A DNA stretch of 64,000 nucleotides from Gnetum montanum (Eukaryota; Streptophyta; Gnetopsida; Gnetales; Gnetaceae), in the NCBI GenBank assembly GCA_015680685.1, contig MNCI01003068.1:27868-91867 (forward strand), given 5' to 3'. Of the stretch, positions 57,604 to 64,000 are shown one piece after another. The notes under the pieces were generated by a model that was given only the letters and a program-made list of their open reading frames with translations, made no database searches and was not told the DNA's origin. Position 1 is the stretch's first letter, and every line of letters starts with the position of its first letter. Made by a program: the position numbers and the translations under genes.

Positions 57604-58748
57604 TACCCCCATGACTAAATGAAAACTCATGCTTGAGTTCCATACAAAATATTGAGAAGGTATGGGATTATTAACTTAAATTACAACTGATGGTGAATGG
57701 GGTGACATGTGAATGGATCAACATTACAATACATGGCAACATTAGTGTTCTTGACCATAAGAGTGAACACTATACACATTTGACATCCAGCCTTATTTGG
57801 TAGCTGAGAGAGAAAAGAGAGAGAGAGAGAAAAGGAGAAGACGTGGTGTTGTCGATGCCAAGATTGTGCCTTCCATTTTCCATCCATGAGCATGCCATCA
57901 ATCTTGTTCCTTGCACAACTGTTCTAGCACTAGTCCATCCTGAGTGTTTCCTCCAGGTCTAGTCCATTGCTGTATGATTGCCATCAGCACACACAACACA
58001 GTCACATATGAGAAAGGATAAGTAAATTACAATACAGTTGATACCTTGCTTCGGTGTAAGGTCCATTGGTTGAGTTGTGACATGGCTGATACGGATTCTA
58101 GAGATATAACATTGGTGACTACCCAAGCTGTAGGGTTTAGGAAAAATTGAAAAAATTGGACCAGGGCCCCCATGACTAAGAGTGATCCTCCAGTAGTGAT
58201 AGAATGGGAAAAGATAACGAATAAGAAAGATGGAGAAAAAGAAACAATAAAAATGCTGATAAAATGGATGTGAGAGGTAGGAATGAACAAAACAAATGTT
58301 GATTGTGGAAATTTTTAAGGGAAAGAAGTTAACTGATGCACCAAATAAGAATGCCAGTGGGTCCTCCCCAAAGTAGGCTCATGCCCTTTATGCCCTGACA
58401 AACCCACATTCAAAGAGTCCATAGGCTCTAGAAATTTCATTTGGGAGCAAGAGTTAAAGACTTAACCCCAAGAATTCACCAAAGAGAAAATAATGCATCA
58501 ACCAAAATATATACTACTGATACAACTGACAATGAGGTGAAAGATGGCAAAAGAATGATGGGAAGAAGAGAATGGAATGGAGTCCCAAGAGCAAGGTGGT
58601 GTACAGTCCCTTGTGTATTTATGGTTAATGTGACTAAGTGGATCTCATTCCAAATCTAGCCTCAAACAATCCACATCTAGTGACTTCGCTTTAATACAAT
58701 GGAATTTAAATCAACTTCCTATGTATATAATGTCAACATGAAGTATCT
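57604..58748 (-). other. Element G interior with a damaged short downstream ORF
   Basis: The frame MAIIQQWTRPGGNTQDGLVL begins at 57984 and is the counterpart of 840-631 in A, but it has an early stop and has lost the AG before its ATG. A GA microsatellite lies at 57811-57840. The remaining sequence is noncoding and aligns with A. Confidence 0.6.
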
Positions 58749-59530
58749 TGATGAGCCCCGATATCACATATGCGATATCATATCCTGCCTCATCTTCTAT
58801 AAATAAGATGTGGTGCCCTTTGTTCCAAAGTAGTAAGACTTAGAATCTTAGCCATATTCTTGCAGTTTAGTCATTCTAGAGTTACAATAATTTATATGTG
58901 CCCGCAGTAGCAGTCATAGAGTGAATGGATCTTTATTCGAGCAATTTGTACCTGAGCACACATTTGTGTACAACAATAAAGATGAACTTTATGAGAAACC
59001 TTGTAGCATAAAGATTAAGCTAATTAGTAATTAATTATTTTTGAATGTTTAATGCTTTCCTAGTTAATTAATATCTCTCTCAACCTTCAACCCTCTTAGT
59101 TAAGTACACTCAGTACGACCGCTTCGAGCATGCATGTAGCGCTTGGTAACCTAGTAACGATTAGCGTTTGGTAATCCCACCAATGTTGCATTGGTTCAGG
59201 ATGCATACAACAAGTGGGAACAGATATTGGTGTTAGGAACATTTAGAAACTAGTTAGCAAATAGTTAAGATAAATTAGCCACTTAGTTTTCTCTCCCTCT
59301 CCTTTATTAGTAGAAGACATAAAAAAGGTAAAAGCTATAAAAATCATATACCTCAAACTTACTTAACCATACAATTGTAAAAATACAAGTAAGTTTGGGA
59401 AGACAACGATTAATTAACCTTGAGTGTTCCATTAAGGTGCATAAGCACTTAGTCCTTGGAGTTCGACCAGATCATGCATGAAACGCTCATATTCGTATGG
59501 TTGAGTGTAGGGGTACCTTGCCACTTATCA
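58749..59530 (+). repeat. Element F 5' LTR
   Basis: The LTR is 782 bp, TGATGAGCCCCGATATC to CCACTTATCA. TATA box CTATAAATAAGATG at 58798-58811, AATAAAG near 58975. It is an inverted relative of 56789-57603, with which it forms a head-to-head pair 1.1 kb apart. Confidence 0.9.
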
Positions 59531-59531
59531 T

Positions 59532-59549
59532 TGGCATCGTTGCTAGGGA
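59532..59549 (+). other. Element F primer-binding site (tRNA-Asp)
   Basis: TGGCATCGTTGCTAGGGA, two bases after the LTR; three C-to-T or G-to-A type changes from the expected tRNA-Asp complement. Confidence 0.8.
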
Positions 59550-60781
59550 CTTGGTTGTTTGTGCGTTACATAGAACATAGGAAATTGTTGGCGACCATTT
59601 GGGACGCGACCGCCAACGAGTGTCCTCGAACAGGATTTAGGTGCCTGCTAGTCTTTGGCAACACCAAGGCCCAGATACCTCCAAATAAACTCAGTAGTTA
59701 ATGTGAGTATGTGTGTGTGCTGTTGCGGCATGTGGTTGTGTAAATGTAACAATTTCGTTGTGTGTGAACTACAAATGACTTACTTTAAAGAGATTCAGCC
59801 AACTTTGCCAAGTACTGTGAGTTGTTGAAAATTTCCTATTTTGTTCAACTTCCTAGTCTACGCGGTCCTTATAATACCTACTTGTAACAAATAAAATTTT
59901 GCAAAAACATTTGAGCACAACCCTGCAATCTACTCCTAATTTTCCCCAGAGAAAGAGATAGTTCCACAAGAAAACTAGAAATAGAGCAAGATTCGATGGA
60001 AATAAGCAGAAAAGAAAAGAAACCAAGTTTGCGTAGACCTCAAATATTTAAACAAGGTAAAATGACACGAGTAAACACTTCGCAATAAAGCTATCCCAAA
60101 TTCAATATCTACGAATTGTTCAAACTTCCAAGGCTCAAACAAGCAATATCTTCAAGACAATCCTATTATGCTACCAAAAATTGCTGCGTAAACTACCACG
60201 TACGAGACTCCATTTTGACTAGATAATAGATGTCAACGATTGCATTCAAACAGAACCTTTAAAAGACTTGACAATTTCTGATTGAAATACCACGGGAATT
60301 CACTTTAAAGATAAAAAGAAGCTATTCTGGTCCCATCAAAATACCAAAGATTTTCTGAACCCTCTCGACTACTGAATTGTTCAACGGCGTGACTACAAAC
60401 AGAGGCTCTCTTACAACAATCCCAATAGCAGTTCCCACACGTTGCACAATAACGAAATTTACTACTAAAATGCTCTTAAGGCTTTTAAACACAAGCGCTT
60501 CTATGGCAAAATTTTAATAGAAATTTCTATCGGGCAACAAGAACAATAAGAGCAATCTAAAAATCCCAAAATTACTTGCCAAGGATGATACTATCTAAAC
60601 CACTAGCTAAACAATTTAAACAAAACAAAAAATGAAATGCATAACTCACAGGACCATGACAAAGAGGCTGAAATCTTTATTCTAGCAAGCCATCTTCCAA
60701 CAAATCTTCTTTACAAATCTTCCAAGTGTGATGTGTGAGACCCCTTGTGTTTCTCCCTTTTTCCTCCTTGACCCCTGAAGC

Positions 60782-60796
60782 CTTTTTATAGGGTTC
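60782..60796 (-). promoter_or_regulatory. TATA box of a probable LTR or gene promoter on the minus strand
   Basis: CCCTATAAAAAGGCTTC on the minus strand, preceded by CCAAT-like words (ATTGGTTGGC) and followed after about 100 bases by AATAAAG (60680 area). This spacing is typical of a short-R LTR, but a pol-type region was not found. Confidence 0.45.
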
Positions 60797-60822
60797 AAAG
60801 GTAGGTAGGGAAGTTACATATT

Positions 60823-61263
60823 CAAAAATATCTCACCTAACTTTTCTCCCAAGTAACTTAGCCAACCAATGAGGAGATTACTTGCCCAACAAGTTACGAG
60901 GTTACTTGCCCAACAAGTTAGGTAAGTTACAACAATTTTGGGTGGTTGCAACAACCAAAGAGAAAAGAAGTTGACAAGTGTCCTTGGTAGTTACAATATT
61001 ATAGAAGATTAAAATATAATTTCTAAAATACATAGGAATACAAGCTATAGTGGCAACTTACTTCATACACATATATATCTTTTTAATTTTGCCTCTTCAA
61101 AATGAGATGTCAAGTCTTCTAAGTGGTGTATAAGACTTCCCAGAAAATGAGATTCTTCTTTTCCTAGGAAAAACATCCCAAAAATATCTCAAAAATATCT
61201 CTCCTATCTTCTCTCTTAAGTAATTTTACTAACCAATCAGAGGATTACTTGTCCAATAAGCTA
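60823..61263 (-). repeat. Repeated upstream blocks near the minus-strand TATA box
   Basis: A segment of about 80 bp (60823-60900, AAAAATATCTC to AGGAGATTACTTG) recurs with changes at 61182-61262. A shorter TTACTTGCCCAACAAGTTA is directly repeated at 60879 and 60902. Confidence 0.65.
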
Positions 61264-61576
61264 GGAGAAAATTATGTGATTTAGGAAGTTAGGAAGTATA
61301 CATAAAATGAGGAGCATTTTATGCTAACTCTAATGTGACTTTAAATGGGATAATCAATATGGCAAATTTTTAATAGGTAATGACTTATATATAATAATTT
61401 TTTAAAGCAAGATTTTCTAAAACAGGGCTCCACACTATATGTATTGTATTATGTACTTTGTTTAGATCCCTAATCTAATCTAATTTAAATTTTAAATTCT
61501 AAGTGCCACTAAGCTCTATGATTTTGTAATAGAAATATAATATAATCTCCATCTTATTGGTGGTAGTGGTAGTTAA

Positions 61577-61990
61577 TTTATTTTTTCTTCATCCCGATAA
61601 TTGTAGCTAAAATTCGGAATGACCTAAAAGACGAACCCGAAGGCGAAGCCACCGAACCTGCAACTGATTCAACATACCAAAAATCATTACCAGCAACTTC
61701 CGGCATAGGAGAAGGCTCCACTGTGTCAGGAAACATCACCGTATCAAAGGCATTAGCATCGGGCATGGTTATATCTTTTTTGATTGCAAGTTCCAGGGTG
61801 GATAAACTGGTGATTGTTGATTTGTTGTTGTTTCTTTTACCCCCTAGAACACCTTTTGAAATGCATTCACAGGCCTGCAACTGCCCGAAAATATTGTGCC
61901 GTCTATACCACGTGGTTTGTGATGATGTGTAAATCTTAGGGCTCCTCCCACTATGGCAAAGCTTCTTCTTTTTGTTTTTAGAATGGCGAG
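61577..61990 (-). CDS. Uncharacterised open frame inside the leader insertion
   Basis: An open stretch of about 135 codons on the minus strand reads HSGRSPKIYTSSQTTWYRRH, IFGQLQACECISKG, then FDTVMFPDTVEPSPMPEV and ends ILATIIGMKKK and a stop. Codon use and GC are more gene-like than the surrounding elements, and AAACCCTCGCC, a common plant 5'-UTR word, lies just upstream. There is no ATG near its start in frame (the first in-frame ATG is at MPDANAF). I do not recognise the family. Confidence 0.35.
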
Positions 61991-62099
61991 GGTTTTAGAA
62001 CAGCACAGAATCCAGCAGGGTTTGGCGACGCATGAGGGGGTTTTTGTGGCCCTGTTCACCTGTCACAGAGGCAGTCAACATTGCTTATGTTTTGCTACC

Positions 62100-62640
62100 C
62101 AACAAAAAACGAAATGCTGATGTCTGTCCCTTTCTTTTCCTCTATTTTTTGATGACTGTCGCAGCTGCGTTTTTCTTTTCTCTGCATGAATAACGTCGCG
62201 CTGATGTCTCTGCCGCCCTCTCCATCGTTGCCTCTAGTCGTGGTCTGCACTGCTGCACCGTTGCCCTGAATCGTGACCTGCAAAATGCCGGTGAATATTG
62301 TGGTCTTCCCAGAGGCATGATACCTTGGTACCTTGCGCTCATACCATGGTTAAAAATTCTGATTTTCTGTTTAATTTGTGCGATGTGTCCCAAAAGAAAT
62401 CAACGTCTCCCCTTTGGAAAAGGGCTAAGGTTTATGCTTATCTTTTTACGGGAGAATTCATTAAAATCCCCATAGTGATTTCCATCTCTTTCTCTTCTTC
62501 TTCTTTATTTAAAAAACATGATAGAAACCAATACCTTTCCCAATCACATCTTGCCATTTCAAATATTTGTATTGTAATATTTCAGAAAATCCCAACCATC
62601 TCATGTCTCTGTTCCATACAATGGCTAAATGTGCCAATAG
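62100..62640. other. Unassigned part of the leader insertion
   Basis: GC-richer sequence at 62140-62340, then AT-rich DNA. Short frames on both strands (for example 62298-62705 plus) have no recognisable content. Confidence 0.4.
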
Positions 62641-62732
62641 AAATCATCCATATCATTGGAACATTAGAAAAAATCCTTAGGGTTAATCAAAGAAGGACAA
62701 GATAATGGTACATTGCACACACAAAAAACAAG

Positions 62733-64000
62733 ATGTCTTCTTCTTCGTATAAGAGCACTTCACCACCTAGGACTAACACAGGAGGCAGTCGACGAGATAA
62801 TACACGTAACCAAGATCTGCTAGTTCCTCAACAATTTCATGTGGTATGTACTCATCTCAATGAGTATGTACTTGATTTCACCCTTATTCTCCACCAAGAT
62901 GAACAACTTTGTTGGAGAGACTTGGAGGGTAACATAGTGTTGCCTCCAAACTAATTAGTCCCCAACATGCTCCTTCGTGCTCTCACACAAATAGGTATGT
63001 CACTTTTATACATGGAATATGTTGCAAGTGATCATGACATAAGGGACTCTCATCCCAAAGAAGTGCAACATGAAAGGGACTTGTGACAGGAGAGATACCA
63101 TACATCCTTGAAGGATAAATGGCCCCATAACACTCCACACGTCTTGAGAAAAATTGAGGATGATGAACCTGCTTCAACAAGTTCCCAAAAAAATGATGTT
63201 CATCCTCCTAAAAATGGTCAGGAGGTGATGTATCAGAACCTCCACTCCACTGTTCACAACCCTGGATCTGATACCCATGAACACAAAGTGTTCAACGATG
63301 GAACACGAACACACGATAAGGGTGGACGTTCTAATCGTAATCATGATCTAGGTTGAGACCACCGAAGAGAAGGTAGAAAACACAGTCATGATGATGGTTC
63401 TCCTTCTTCTTCACCTTCATCATCACCTTCACCCTCTCCTTCAGTGTCCAGATGTAGTCATAAGGAAACCAATCATGAGGATAAAGGAAAATAGAGTGAA
63501 AAATATTGATAAGATAGCCGAGAATAAGGATGAGGACACTCTAAGGAATCAAGGCATACAAGAAGGAAGAGTAAGGAACCATGTAGACACCATAGATGCT
63601 ATGAATGAGATGATCACGAAGAACCCCTACTCACAACTAGAAGCATGCTAGATATAACGGAGGACGTAAGAGTTTCAACAAGGCACCAAAAGGATAGTAG
63701 GATCAAGAGGTTAGACATGAACAACATCCCATGATTTGAAGGGGGATACAACACTGATCCTCAAAATCATTTACAAGCATTCCACAATGCATTTTCCTTG
63801 TAAAACATAGAAAATGAATGGCAAAAACTGAAGTTGTTCCCAAGGACACTAGTGAAAGAAGCTGAAAGCTGGTACCGATCCTTAGAATCGGAATCCATTC
63901 GAAGGTGGAGTAAAATGTTAGAACTGTTCAATGATAAGTACCAAACACACTCCCAACTGTCTAACCTACGAAAGCAAATCCAAGGATGGAAGCAAGGAAA
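62733..64000 (+). pseudogene. gag pseudogene of element F, cut by the window edge
   Basis: ATG at 62733: MSSSSYKSTSPPRTNTGGSR, then HLNEYVLDFTLILHQDEQLC and LEGNIVLPPN. A charged, Ser/Pro/His-rich stretch follows (63108-63480, including VMYQNLHSTVHNPGSDTHEH), then the capsid domain from about 63660: TRHQKDSRIKRLDMNNIP, LKLFPRTLVKEAESWYRSL, LELFNDKYQTHSQLSNLRKQ, ending in QGWKQG at the edge. At least seven stops. It is the most complete gag N-terminus in the window. Confidence 0.85.

Larger units (their letters stand above)
56789..58748 (-). mobile_element. Element G: 3' end of a minus-strand element of the A/F LTR family
   Basis: A complete 3' LTR (56789-57603) is followed by 1.1 kb of interior that aligns with 455-1560 of element A. 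It stops where the 5' LTR of element F begins. The rest of G would lie beyond the right end of F or has been lost. Confidence 0.8.
59570..62645. other. Foreign insertion in the leader of element F
   Basis: This stretch has no counterpart in the other leaders. On the minus strand it holds an LTR-like promoter (TATA near 60793), a U3-like repeat, and a protein-like frame near 61577-61960. Possible LTR-type ends TGTGG (near 61434) and CAACA (near 59825) on the minus strand were considered but no target duplication was found. The borders are estimates. Confidence 0.45.
58749..64000 (+). mobile_element. Element F: plus-strand Athila-like element, running off the right edge
   Basis: A 5' LTR (58749-59530), primer site (59532-59549) and gag (from 62733) are present. 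The leader between primer site and gag is 120-140 bases in B, C, D and E but 3.2 kb here, so about 3 kb of foreign DNA (roughly 59570-62645) has probably been inserted. Leader similarity to B resumes near 62650 (TCATCCATATCATTGGAA). Confidence 0.75.

Noticed and set aside
59825-61434. A complete solo LTR in the leader insertion of F
   Set aside because: TG/CA-like ends can be chosen but no 5-bp duplication flanks them, and no second copy is in the window.

Overview
This is nuclear DNA from a large-genome seed plant. Almost the whole window is old, nested LTR retrotransposons of the Ty3/gypsy Athila-like type. The type is read from three things: a primer-binding site complementary to tRNA-Asp next to the LTRs, the Gag-protease-RT-RNase H-integrase order, and an FMDD reverse transcriptase motif. 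Decay is mostly C-to-T and G-to-A changes, so every reading frame is a pseudogene or a fragment. No intact host gene was recognised. The species cannot be fixed from the sequence; a gymnosperm is possible, but that is only a guess from the age and density of the elements.

Layout. (A) A minus-strand element occupies 1-3663 and 14418-18942. It has a partial 3' LTR at the window edge, then integrase, RNase H/RT, protease and gag, and is cut off in gag. (B) A plus-strand element, 3664-14417, sits inside A with target duplication gcaaa/gcaga. It has gag and protease, lacks RT and integrase, and carries a long extra ORF before its 3' LTR. (18943-20954) Unassigned DNA with a GC-rich ORF, small tandem repeats and a zinc-knuckle fragment. 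(C) A minus-strand element, 20955-37170, with target duplication atcac/atcat. It also lacks RT and integrase and keeps the extra ORF. Its 5' LTR is split by (D), a gag-only minus-strand element at 30623-36483 with a perfect ATGAG duplication. (37171-41270) Unassigned AT-rich DNA. (E) A minus-strand element, 41271-54192, the only one with all pol domains plus the extra ORF in one piece, duplication gatga/gaaga. (54198-56788) Short repeats and a transketolase pseudogene. (G) A minus-strand LTR and 1.1 kb of interior, 56789-58748. (F) A plus-strand element from 58749, with its LTR, primer site and gag running off the right edge; its leader is interrupted by about 3 kb of other DNA.

The most notable pattern is a second transcription unit downstream of pol, seen in B, C and E and in shortened form in D. 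In coding order it has a TATATATA box, a predicted 5'-UTR intron of about 250-300 bp, an AG acceptor placed directly against an ATG, and a long ORF. That ORF has a globular N-terminal half, a proline-rich linker, a long coiled-coil part and a conserved KEEK-type C-terminus. In B and C the internal TATA box is preceded by copies of the motif that marks the U3 of that element's own LTR family: GTATAC/GGGGCCCC blocks in B, ATATCGTA blocks in C. This suggests that the internal promoter and the LTR promoter have kept matching regulatory modules. Elements that lost RT and integrase (B, C, D) still keep all or the two ends of this unit.
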